DNA of 64,000 nucleotides from Hymenobacter daecheongensis DSM 21074 (lineage in GTDB: Bacteria > Bacteroidota > Bacteroidia > Cytophagales > Hymenobacteraceae), in NCBI RefSeq assembly GCF_900141805.1, contig NZ_FQYN01000012.1, positions 1-64,000 of the forward strand. Reading direction: 5' to 3'. A model generated the notes under the pieces. The model worked only from the letters and a program-made list of their open reading frames with translations. It had not been told where the DNA came from and did no database searches. Below are positions 8,916 to 16,768 of this stretch, piece by piece; within the stretch, counting starts at the first letter, position 1; each line of letters begins with the position of its first letter. A program made the position numbers and the translations under genes.

Positions 8916-9599
8916 ATGACCGCTCCCCGACCTGAACCCGAACCCGACCTTATCCAGGTGCTGCTGGTTGATGACCACCAGATGATAATCGAAGGCATAA
9001 AAACGCTGCTGCAGGGCGAAGCCGACATTCGGGTGGTAGCGCAGGCCACCAGCGGAGCCGAGGCCCTGCGCCTGCTGCAGACGCAGCCGGGCGTGAACGT
9101 GGCCATTTTGGACCTGAATATGCCGCAGATGTCGGGCGTGGAGTTGGCGCGGGCCATTCATACCGCCTACCCCCAGATCGGGATTATGGCGCTGAGCATG
9201 TTTCACGACCATGCCTCGGTGGCGGAGGTGCTGGAAGCCGGCGGCTCGGGCTACCTGCTCAAGAGCACGAACAAGCAGGAGCTGAGCGCCGCCATTCGGC
9301 AGGTGGCGGCGGGAAATACGTTTTTCAGCCCCGAAGTGGCCTCCACGCTGCTGGCCAACCTGCAAATAATGGCCAACCGCGACCGAAACCGCGACGACCG
9401 CGCCGCCGAGCTAACCAACCGCGAGCGGGAAATTTTGCAGCTCATTGCCCGCGAATACTCCAACTCCCACATTGCCGAAACCCTCTTCATCAGCGAGCGA
9501 ACCGTGGAGACGCACCGCAAAAATATCCTGACCAAGACCAATTCCAAGTCAGTCGTCGGCTTGATTCAGTACGCCTTGCGTCATAAGCTAATTGTCTGA
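8916..9599 (+). CDS. NarL/FixJ-type response regulator (REC plus LuxR HTH)
   Basis: 227 residues. The N-terminal receiver domain (about 13-130) has the acidic pair D19-D20 (VLLVDDHQ), the phospho-acceptor D66 in AILDLNMPQMSG, and a conserved lysine in GYLLKST. The C-terminal LuxR helix-turn-helix (about 162-225) reads LTNREREILQLIAREYSNSH then IAETLFISERTVETHRKNI. It is a DNA-binding transcription factor controlled by phosphorylation. No histidine kinase lies next to it, so it is an orphan here. ATG at 8916 is used; an in-frame TTG at 8898 would add six residues. Target genes are unknown. Confidence 0.92.
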   Translation: MTAPRPEPEPDLIQVLLVDDHQMIIEGIKTLLQGEADIRVVAQATSGAEALRLLQTQPGVNVAILDLNMPQMSGVELARAIHTAYPQIGIMALSMFHDHASVAEVLEAGGSGYLLKSTNKQELSAAIRQVAAGNTFFSPEVASTLLANLQIMANRDRNRDDRAAELTNREREILQLIAREYSNSHIAETLFISERTVETHRKNILTKTNSKSVVGLIQYALRHKLIV

Positions 9600-10012
9600 T
9601 TGAAAATGTATTGATTATTGATAAATGGATTTAAGCGCTGCCTTGTACTGGCCGGTTCGGCCACCAGCGCAACCGAATAAGTCAATTTTGCCTTTATAGT
9701 TAAAGTAGCTGCTTGCACCTGCCATATTTGGTGCCGGGGCGCGTTACGGTTGAGAACAGCTGACTGGGTAGGGTTCAGCTTAGCCGCTATGAATAAATAC
9801 ATGCTTTCTGTTGGGCGGGCGAGAGGGAATAATCAATTCCGAAGCCAGAGCAGAATAAGCTGAAACGCCCTGGAAATGCCGAAAAAGCCTGATTTGTAGG
9901 CCGCCGACGTCATTTTTGGAGAATGCCGGTAGGAGAGGGCTTAAGCCCATCTGCCGCTGAAGTGGGCGGTACTACTTATAAAGCTCAGTAGCCCTTATTT
10001 TACTCAAATATC

Positions 10013-10048
10013 CGTGCTGGCACGGATAGGCATATCCGTGCCAGCACG
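10013..10048. repeat. Perfect 16-bp inverted repeat
   Basis: CGTGCTGGCACGGATA at 10013-10028 is the exact reverse complement of TATCCGTGCCAGCACG at 10033-10048, with loop GGCA. Each arm itself contains the dyad CCGTGC-TG-GCACGG, so both a long cruciform and two small hairpins are possible. There is no T-tract, so it is not a simple terminator. It may be an operator or an RNA element upstream of the promoter at 10134. Confidence 0.75.
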
Positions 10049-10102
10049 TACCCAAACTTCCGGGGTACTACTGATTTTACTGATTTTCTGAAAAAAATTA
10101 AC

Positions 10103-10141
10103 TTGACAATGGTCAATCAAATAATAATATCTTTATATTTG
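10103..10141 (+). promoter_or_regulatory. Promoter with dyad operator for the small gene at 10246
   Basis: TATATTTG at 10134-10141 is an exact match to the Bacteroidota -7 consensus TAnnTTTG. Just upstream is a dyad TTGAC-AATG-GTCAA (10103-10116), overlapping where a -33 TTG would be expected, so a repressor or activator site is plausible. The spacing from TTG to the -7 box (28 bp) is longer than usual. Confidence 0.5.
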
Positions 10142-10245
10142 TTCAGGGGGTTACAACAAGGTCACTGCTACTTAATCAGTGTCTGTTCTCTCTCAAAACA
10201 TTGCTGCTCTTATCCTTGACTTCAAACCTTAACGGAAACCAAACC

Positions 10246-10449
10246 ATGCCGTCAAAGATCCTCTCCTTCATCTGTCATGTGCCCGGTATGATGCCCGGAG
10301 CCTATCCTACTATGCCTGCTACTCCGGCACCCAGGCCAGCCGAACGCAGAGCAGCGGCCGAGTCCAAAGCCGATGGCGGGCATTTCACGGCCATCTATGA
10401 GAACGAGCGGTTTGTCCGTTTCAAGTACATCAATAACACTGGCAACTAA
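10246..10449 (+). CDS. Small hypothetical protein
   Basis: 67 residues starting MPSKILSFICHVPGMMPGAY, then a Pro/Ala-rich middle and a conserved-looking C-terminus HFTAIYENERFVRFKYINN. No family recognised. Evidence that it is a real gene comes from its setting: an exact -7 promoter box 105 bp upstream, an ATG after an A-rich leader, and a strong terminator 34 bp after its stop. Cellular location is unclear; there is no proper signal peptide or membrane helix. Possibly a regulated small cytoplasmic protein. Confidence 0.5.
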   Translation: MPSKILSFICHVPGMMPGAYPTMPATPAPRPAERRAAAESKADGGHFTAIYENERFVRFKYINNTGN

Positions 10450-10482
10450 GGCCTTTGCAGCCCCTGCCTGGTGGTTTTAGCT

Positions 10483-10525
10483 AAGCGCCGTGCTTCCCTG
10501 GCGGGATGAAGCACGGCGCTTTTTG
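10483..10525 (+). terminator. Rho-independent terminator after the small gene
   Basis: AAGCGCCGTGCTT (10483-10495) pairs perfectly with AAGCACGGCGCTT (10509-10521), followed by TTT. Confidence 0.85.
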
Positions 10526-10595
10526 CTGCCTGGGCCTGGCCGTGCGCCGCGCATATTTCATCTAACTTGCGACCCGGTTCATCCGTTTTGCGTGC

Positions 10596-12629
10596 ATGCC
10601 CAATCCGCTCCTTTGCCTTTTGCTGCCCCTGCTGCTCGTGCTCAGCCCCCTGGTGGGGCAGGCCCAGCAGGCTGGCTTTCAGCCCGATGAAAACGCCTGG
10701 TACGGCCTAGTAGCCCGCGGTAGTGGCCGCTCCCTCGATATTACCGGCTCTTCGGCCGAGGCGGGCGTGCCGGCCGTGCAGTGGGAGTTTACGCACGCGC
10801 CCAGCCAGCAATGGCGCTTCGTGCGGGCCGCAGCGGGCAGCGAGTACTACCGCATCGAGGCTAAAAGTAGCGGCAAGTGCCTGACGGTGGAAAAGCCCGA
10901 CGAAAACGCCGTTATCACGCAGCGACCCTGGACGGGCGGCTTTTATCAGCAGTGGAAGCTGGTGCCGGCCGGGCCGGCCGGCAGCTGGCAGCTGGTGAGC
11001 CGCGGCAATGACAAGTGCGCCGCCGTGGCCGCCTCCGACAAATTCAACGGTACGCCCATCGTGGCGCAGCGGCCCATGAACCGCGCCACCCAGCAGTGGC
11101 GGCTCTTTAAGCTGCACCTCAACCTGGATGCCAGCCAGACTGGTTTCGGCCCCGCCGAGCCGCTGAAGGCCCTGAACACGCCCGGCAACGAACTGCAGCC
11201 TGTGCTGGCCCCGGATGGCAAAACCCTGTATCTGGCCCGCACCAAGTTTGCCGGCAACACGGAAGGCAGCACCGACTCGGGCGACATCTGGGTGAGCCAG
11301 TCGGCGGATGAGGGGCAGACCTGGGGGCCGGCCTCGCGCCTCGATGCCCTGAATACGCAGCAGAACAATGGCGTGATGGCCGTGCTGGGCCCCAGCGGCA
11401 GCCACCTGCTGGTGCGCGGCACCTACGACCGCGACGGCGGCTTCCGCGACGATGGCGTGTCGCGGGTGGCGCGGGCGGGCGGGGCCAAGAGCAAGAGCGG
11501 CCGCCCCGAGGCGCTGACGATCCGCAACTACTACTCGGCTGCCGCGGCCACTACGTTCTTCCAGAGCGCCGACGAGAAAATTCTGCTCCTCTCACTGGAG
11601 CGCGGCGACTCGTTCGGCGGCAACGATCTGTACGTGAGCTTCCCCGCCGCCGACGGCACCTGGACCGAGCCGCGCAACCTGGGCGGCGTGCTCAATTCGC
11701 CGGGCTTCGAGTTTGCGCCCTGGCTGGATCCGGATGGCAAAACACTGTACTTCTCTTCCTACGGCCACGCCGGCTACGGCAGCTCCGACATCTTCGTGAG
11801 CACCCGCCTCGACGACAGCTGGACCGCTTGGAGCGAGCCGCGCAACTTAGGGCCCAGCCTCAACACGGCCGGCTTCGATGCCTATTTCATGCTGAGCCCC
11901 GACGGCAAGCAGGCCTACTACGCCGCCGCCCGCACCCCCAACGGCCCCGCCGACCTGTACCGGGCCACTGCCAGCGGCGTAGCGCCCCCCGATACGGTGC
12001 CGCCGCCCGTGGTGCCCAATGTGGCCCAGCGCGCCCTGTTCACGGGCCAGGTGCTGGATGCCAAAACCCGCCTGCCAGTAGTGGCCGAGGTAAAAGCCAT
12101 TCGGATGGGCAACGACATTGCCTTCAATGCCACCTCTCGCACCGATGCCACCGGCCGGTTCCAGTTCACGCTGCCGCAGGGGCCCTACCGGCTGGCGGTG
12201 GCCGGCAAAGGCTACCTCACGGCCACCGATACGGTGCGCATGGTGGGCACGCTCACGCGGGAGCTGCTGCTGGTGCCCGCCGCCGTGGGGGCCAGCCTCG
12301 ACCTGCCCACGCTCATTTTTGCCCAGGGCAAAGCCAGCCTGCTGCCCGCTTCCTACGCAGAACTGAACCGCCTGGCCCGCACTCTCACCGATAACCCCGC
12401 GGTCAACATCCGGCTGGAAGGCCACACCGACAACCAGGGCCGGGCCGAGCTGAACCAGCAGCTCAGCGAAGACCGCGTGGCCGAAGTAAGGCGCTACCTC
12501 GTCACGCGCGGCGTTGCGGAAGGGCGCATCAGCACCATCGGCTTCGGGGGCACTAAGCCGCGGGCCAGCAATGCCAAAGAGGAAACCCGCAAGCTGAACC
12601 GCCGGGTGGAGTTTACGATTACGAAGTAG
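10596..12629 (+). CDS. RICIN lectin - PD40 propeller - CarboxypepD_reg - OmpA fusion protein
   Basis: 677 residues with signal peptide (MPNPLLCLLLPLLLVLSPLV, cut after QAQ). Domains in order: a RICIN-type beta-trefoil (about 33-175) with three QxW marks (QQWRF, QQWKL, QQWRL); PD40/WD40-like propeller repeats (about 185-460), seen as LAPDGKTLY, LDPDGKTLYFSSYGHAG and LSPDGKQAYY; a carboxypeptidase-regulatory beta-sandwich (about 480-560, FTGQVLDAKTRLPV); and a C-terminal OmpA peptidoglycan-binding domain (about 570-677) with LEGHTDNQGRAELN. It is probably anchored between outer membrane and peptidoglycan and may bind sugars. The last three domains are a common Bacteroidota combination; the N-terminal lectin is less usual. 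Confidence 0.88.
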   Translation: MPNPLLCLLLPLLLVLSPLVGQAQQAGFQPDENAWYGLVARGSGRSLDITGSSAEAGVPAVQWEFTHAPSQQWRFVRAAAGSEYYRIEAKSSGKCLTVEKPDENAVITQRPWTGGFYQQWKLVPAGPAGSWQLVSRGNDKCAAVAASDKFNGTPIVAQRPMNRATQQWRLFKLHLNLDASQTGFGPAEPLKALNTPGNELQPVLAPDGKTLYLARTKFAGNTEGSTDSGDIWVSQSADEGQTWGPASRLDALNTQQNNGVMAVLGPSGSHLLVRGTYDRDGGFRDDGVSRVARAGGAKSKSGRPEALTIRNYYSAAAATTFFQSADEKILLLSLERGDSFGGNDLYVSFPAADGTWTEPRNLGGVLNSPGFEFAPWLDPDGKTLYFSSYGHAGYGSSDIFVSTRLDDSWTAWSEPRNLGPSLNTAGFDAYFMLSPDGKQAYYAAARTPNGPADLYRATASGVAPPDTVPPPVVPNVAQRALFTGQVLDAKTRLPVVAEVKAIRMGNDIAFNATSRTDATGRFQFTLPQGPYRLAVAGKGYLTATDTVRMVGTLTRELLLVPAAVGASLDLPTLIFAQGKASLLPASYAELNRLARTLTDNPAVNIRLEGHTDNQGRAELNQQLSEDRVAEVRRYLVTRGVAEGRISTIGFGGTKPRASNAKEETRKLNRRVEFTITK

Positions 12630-12631
12630 CC

Positions 12632-12730
12632 ATTGTCATCCTTCGCTTTGCGTACGCCAGATGAAGGATGACAATACTTTGGCAACGAGCGGACGCGAGA
12701 TTCCTCGGCTGCGCTCGGAATGACGTTCTG
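12632..12730. repeat. Intergenic inverted repeat plus dispersed repeat module
   Basis: ATTGTCATCCTTC (12632-12644) pairs perfectly with GAAGGATGACAAT (12663-12675). It is followed by CGCGAGATTCCTCGGCTGCG and GGAATGACG (about 12690-12723), nearly identical to the module at 7208-7242. It lies just after the OmpA-like gene and could help end transcription. Confidence 0.6.
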
Positions 12731-12802
12731 GTAGATTCTGATCGGCTTTCTAAACAGCTTGTCTAACAGGCCTGAAGTCGCACCCCTTTTTAGCGCGCGT
12801 AT

Positions 12803-13708
12803 ATGCAAGCCATCATCCGTCAGCAACTGGAGTTGCCGGGGCTGCCATCTGCCTCGGGAATCGAAATAGTGGGCTCCGTGGCCTACGTTATCGGCGACGA
12901 CTCGCCGTTTCTGTACTGCCTCGATGCCCGGACGCTGGGCATTACAGACCGCGTGCCGCTGTTTGAGACGACACAATTTGACACCGGCCGCATTCCCAAA
13001 ATGCGCAAGCCTGATCTGGAGTGCCTCACCACCCTTACTGCGCCAACTGGCGAAACCGGCCTGCTGATCTGCGGCTCGGGCGCAACGGAGCAGCGCGAAA
13101 TTGGGTTCTGGGTCACGTTTTCGGCGGCCGGGGCGGCGCGGGTGCAGCCGCTGGCGCTGGGTGGGCTGTATGCGGCGCTGCGCGGGGCGCTGCCGGCCGG
13201 TATCCCGCTGAACCTGGAAGCGGTGGCGGCTTCGGCTACCGAGCTGCTGCTGTTTCAGCGCACGGTGGGAGCGGCCGGCGGCAACCTGCTATATCGGCTG
13301 TCGCTGGGCGCGGCGTGGGCCTTTATCTGGGGCCACACGGCGCAGGTGCCGGCTTTCGGGGTTCAGGATTATACGTTGCCCACCATCGACGGGCAGCCAG
13401 CGGGCTTTTCCGGGGCCAGCATCTTTCAGGAGCAGCTTTTTATTACGGCTACCGTGGAAGACACGCTGGACCCCGTGGCCGATGGCGCAGTGCTGGGCAG
13501 CTTCGTAGGCGTGCTGGATCTGGCCGCGCCGCCCGGCACCGCCGCCACGCTCACCCGGCTGCAGTGGCCAGATGGCCGGCCGTACCGGGGCAAGGTAGAA
13601 AGCCTGGCCGTGCGGCAGCAAATCGGGCCGGGCCAGTGGGAAGCCGTGCTGGTAACCGACGACGACGCGGGCGGCTCGACGGCGGTAGTGGTGGAATTGC
13701 GGGTCTGA
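12803..13708 (+). CDS. Conserved hypothetical protein (DUF6929-like)
   Basis: 301 residues without signal peptide. The sequence starts MQAIIRQQLELPGLPSASGI and has repeated beta-rich blades (YVIGDDSPFLYCLDA, LLICGSGATEQRE, GFSGASIFQEQLFITATVE), which suggests a propeller fold. From memory it fits the uncharacterised Bacteroidota family DUF6929; I cannot confirm this. No catalytic motif is evident. It ends 108 bp before the large transporter-like gene at 13817 and may be co-transcribed with it, though a possible -7 box (TACTTTCG, 13798) sits between them. Confidence 0.7.
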   Translation: MQAIIRQQLELPGLPSASGIEIVGSVAYVIGDDSPFLYCLDARTLGITDRVPLFETTQFDTGRIPKMRKPDLECLTTLTAPTGETGLLICGSGATEQREIGFWVTFSAAGAARVQPLALGGLYAALRGALPAGIPLNLEAVAASATELLLFQRTVGAAGGNLLYRLSLGAAWAFIWGHTAQVPAFGVQDYTLPTIDGQPAGFSGASIFQEQLFITATVEDTLDPVADGAVLGSFVGVLDLAAPPGTAATLTRLQWPDGRPYRGKVESLAVRQQIGPGQWEAVLVTDDDAGGSTAVVVELRV

Positions 13709-13797
13709 CGCTCTTTTGCGGAAAAAGCTGGCTATGCCTTATGATCGGCTCGTTTTCGCCGCTGGTTTTCTGCAGAAGGCACTACCTTGCCACCCTA

Positions 13798-13809
13798 TAC
13801 TTTCGGAGG
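13798..13809 (+). promoter_or_regulatory. Possible -7 box and Shine-Dalgarno before the nucleotide-transporter-like gene
   Basis: TACTTTCG (13798-13805) matches TAnnTTTG at seven of eight positions. It merges into GGAGG (13805-13809), seven bases before ATG 13817, one of the few real Shine-Dalgarno sequences in this window. The latter fixes the start. Confidence 0.4.
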
Positions 13810-13816
13810 CTACTTA

Positions 13817-16528
13817 ATGATTCCTACCACCTGGCACCGCTCCCTCGGCATCCGTCCGGATGAGGGAAAAACAGTCTGGCTGTTTTTCCTGCACAACTTC
13901 CTGCTGGGCATCGGCACCATTCTGGTCTACGTGTCGGCCAACGTGATTCTGCTCGAAAACAACCCCGAGCGCAACCTGCCGCTGGCCTACGGCGTGGCCG
14001 CCCTGGCCATGATGGTGGTGGGCCGCGTGTATACTTACTACGAGCACCACCTGCTGCTGCAAAAGCTGGCCGTGCGCGTGCTGCTGGCCGTGGTGGCCCT
14101 CACCGGCGTGCTGGGCGTGCTGGTGGTGGTGGGCCACTCGGTGGCGGCGGCCGTAGCCATCATGGCCGGCTACCGCGTCATCTACCTGCTCACCAATCTG
14201 GAGTTCTGGGGCGTGTCGGCGGTGGTGTTTGACGTGCGGCAGGGCCGGCGGCTGTTCAGCATCATCAGCTCCGGCGACATGCCCGCCAAGGCCCTGGGCG
14301 CGGTGCTGGCCATCCTCATTCACGCCCACACCGACCTGCTCTACCTGCTGCTCACGGCCTTCGGGGCCTATCTGGGGGCCTTGTATACGCTGCGCACCAC
14401 GCTTCGCTCGCATGTGATAGATGCCCGCGCCGCGCCGCGCCGGGAGCGGCGGCAGGCCATGGCCGCGCAACTGCAGCGCTGGTTCGGCAACAGCCGCATG
14501 GTGCTGTCGGTGTGCCTGAGCATGACGGCCATTGCGGCCGTAACCACAGGCGTGGAATTCGCCTTTTTCGTCAATGTGAAGCACAAGTTTCACGATCAGG
14601 CCACTGTGATGCAGTACGTGGGCAGCGTGCTGGCCGTCACGTATCTGCTGGCCATGCTGTTTAAGCTGCTGCTTTCCGGCCAGCTGCTCGACCGCCTGGG
14701 CGTGCGCTGGACGCTGGTAACCCTGCCCGTGGTGGTGCTGAGCGGCATTTTCGTATTCTATGGCCTGTGGCTGACGGGCGTGGGCGAAAGCGCGCTGCTG
14801 CTGTATTTCTGCGGCCTGTATCTGGTGATGGAAGTGCTGCGCCGGGGCGTGTTCGATCCGGTGTTTCTGGTACTGTTTCAGCCACTCTCGCCGCCCGAGC
14901 GCCTGCAGGCGCACACGCTGGCCAAGGGCTTTTTCGAGCCGCTGGGTATGGCCCTGGCCGGGCTGCTGCTGTTTGGGCTGCACCGCTTTCCGCAGCTCAG
15001 CCAGTGGGCTCCGTTTGGCTGGATGGGCCTGCTTATGGTGGGGGCGCTGTATCTGCTGCACCACACCTACGGCCACTACCTCACGGAGCTGCAGCACTCA
15101 CTGAGCCGCCGCTTCAGCGCCGAAGATGGGGAGCCGGAGCCCGACCAGCTGCTGACCGATGCCGAGGCCGCGCCCACCGAGGCCGATACCGTGCCCGACC
15201 TGCTGGCCGCCCTGCGCGACAAAGCCACCCGCGCCCCCGCCGCCGACCGCCTCATCCGGCTCGGGGCCGCGGCCCTGCCCGCCCTGCGCGAGGTGCTGGC
15301 CACCACTTCCGATGAGGCTCTGGTGCGGCGCGTGGCCCATATCTGCGGCCGCATACCGCTGCCGGCCAGCCGCGAGGCCCTGGTGGCGCTGGCCCGGCAG
15401 CCCAATCTGTTTCGGCGCGAGGTGGCGCTGCGGGCCCTGCGCAGTTTTGCGCCGGTAGCGGCCGATGCGGCGGGCTTCCAAGCCTTGGTGCAGGAAGAAA
15501 TGCGCCTGGCCCAGCACCTGCTCCACGGCCTCGATGCCAACCCCGACGAAGACCTCGCCAGCGCCCTACAGTATGAGCTGACCAAGGTCGAGCAGCGCGT
15601 TTTTGGCCTGCTGCTCCAGCTTTATCCGCCCCACATCATTGCCGATGCTCAGCGCGGCGTGGCCCACGCCACCCGCGAGCGACAGGCCAACGCCCTCGAG
15701 ATTCTCGACAACATCATTCCGCGCTCCGTGTACCAGGGCCTCCAGGCCTTGCTGGATATGATGCCCATCTCAGAAAAAATAGCAACATTCGATGCGCTGT
15801 TCGGTAGTATAGTCAGGCCCGTGGCTGTGGTGCCCGGCATCGTGCAGCGCGGCGAGGCCGCTTTTTCCGACTGGACCATCAGCGTGGCGCTGCGGCAGTG
15901 GCACCCTACGGCCGGCACGCTGCCCGCGCTGCTGCCCCATTTGGCCAGTGCCAGCCTCCTGATCCGGGAAAGCGCCCTGGCAGTGCTGGCCGCGCTGGCC
16001 CGGCAGCAGCCGGGTTTGCACCGGCAGTTTCTGGCCGATTATCCTACTCTTACCGCCTCCGCTATGAGCCATTCTGCCACCACTGCCCACATTTCCGCCG
16101 CCGAGCGGGTGAATGCGCTGAAAAACACGGCCCTGTTTGCCGAAACCCCCGAAAACGTGCTCAGCAGCATCGTGCCCATCATGAAGGAGGTGTCGTTTGT
16201 GGATGGGCAGCTGATTTTTGCCAAGGGCGAGCTGGGCACTTCGCTGTTTATTCCCTATGAGGGCGAAGTCGGGATTTTCAACGGCCCGCAGCGGTTGGCC
16301 ACGTTCCGCAAGGGCGACTTTTTCGGCGAGCTGGCCCTGCTCGATGCCGAGCCCCGTTCAGCCTCAGCCATTGCGCAAGGCCACGTCGTCGCCTTCCGCC
16401 TCGATCAGGAAGATTTTTATGACGTGATGGAGGAGCGCGGGGAGGTGCTGCGCAACATTCTGCGGGTGCTGTGCCAGCGCCTGCGCCGCCAAAACGAGAA
16501 GATCCACCAGCCCATCGGCACGGCCTAA
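13817..16528 (+). CDS. Nucleotide-transporter-like (NTT/MFS) membrane protein with HEAT-like and cNMP-binding domains
   Basis: 903 residues. The N-terminal half (about 15-420) has around twelve hydrophobic helices and resembles the ATP:ADP translocase/Npt branch of the MFS fold (WLFFLHNFLLGIGTILVY, FFEPLGMALAGLLLFG). The middle (about 460-760) is alpha-helical and HEAT-like, with repeats such as AALPALREVLATTSDEALVR. The C-terminus (about 773-895) is a cyclic-nucleotide-binding domain with the phosphate-binding cassette KGDFFGELALLDAEPRSASA. It is an inner-membrane protein; a role in transport or sensing gated by a cyclic nucleotide is inferred. Start fixed by GGAGG at 13805. The substrate is unknown. 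Confidence 0.85.
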   Translation: MIPTTWHRSLGIRPDEGKTVWLFFLHNFLLGIGTILVYVSANVILLENNPERNLPLAYGVAALAMMVVGRVYTYYEHHLLLQKLAVRVLLAVVALTGVLGVLVVVGHSVAAAVAIMAGYRVIYLLTNLEFWGVSAVVFDVRQGRRLFSIISSGDMPAKALGAVLAILIHAHTDLLYLLLTAFGAYLGALYTLRTTLRSHVIDARAAPRRERRQAMAAQLQRWFGNSRMVLSVCLSMTAIAAVTTGVEFAFFVNVKHKFHDQATVMQYVGSVLAVTYLLAMLFKLLLSGQLLDRLGVRWTLVTLPVVVLSGIFVFYGLWLTGVGESALLLYFCGLYLVMEVLRRGVFDPVFLVLFQPLSPPERLQAHTLAKGFFEPLGMALAGLLLFGLHRFPQLSQWAPFGWMGLLMVGALYLLHHTYGHYLTELQHSLSRRFSAEDGEPEPDQLLTDAEAAPTEADTVPDLLAALRDKATRAPAADRLIRLGAAALPALREVLATTSDEALVRRVAHICGRIPLPASREALVALARQPNLFRREVALRALRSFAPVAADAAGFQALVQEEMRLAQHLLHGLDANPDEDLASALQYELTKVEQRVFGLLLQLYPPHIIADAQRGVAHATRERQANALEILDNIIPRSVYQGLQALLDMMPISEKIATFDALFGSIVRPVAVVPGIVQRGEAAFSDWTISVALRQWHPTAGTLPALLPHLASASLLIRESALAVLAALARQQPGLHRQFLADYPTLTASAMSHSATTAHISAAERVNALKNTALFAETPENVLSSIVPIMKEVSFVDGQLIFAKGELGTSLFIPYEGEVGIFNGPQRLATFRKGDFFGELALLDAEPRSASAIAQGHVVAFRLDQEDFYDVMEERGEVLRNILRVLCQRLRRQNEKIHQPIGTA

Positions 16529-16768
16529 GCGGGAGCAGCTTTCAGCCAGCGGCAGCCGCAGATCTTTGGAAAGAATGAAGGCTTGGCAGCCCGCGGGAAT
16601 ATCGAGTATTGACAATGCATAACGTATTTGTCTACTATTATCTTATTATGATGCTTTTGTTACCATTCACTCTTTAACGAATTGTTATGCATATATCACT
16701 AAATGATGAACCTACCTTCGCGGCGAAATTCAGGGGATGCCCTTCTGATAAACAAAAAAGCCCTTTGT
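16529..16768. other. Upstream region of the TonB receptor
   Basis: 240 bp, turning markedly A/T-rich after 16610. It contains TTGACAATG (16609-16617), the same 9-mer found before the small gene at 10246, but no exact TAnnTTTG box. In-frame ATGs at 16703/16706 leave the receptor start open. Confidence 0.35.

Larger units (their letters stand above)
9600..10245. other. 646-bp intergenic region with hairpin and promoter
   Basis: No convincing gene. The left 400 bp are unremarkable and A/T-richer than their surroundings. The right part holds a perfect 16-bp hairpin (10013-10048), a dyad TTGAC-AATG-GTCAA (10103-10116) and an exact Bacteroidota -7 box TATATTTG (10134-10141). These features probably serve the small gene at 10246. 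Confidence 0.5.

Noticed and set aside
9581-9802. 73-codon minus-strand frame after the response regulator
   Set aside because: Starts inside the regulator's end and has no recognisable pattern.
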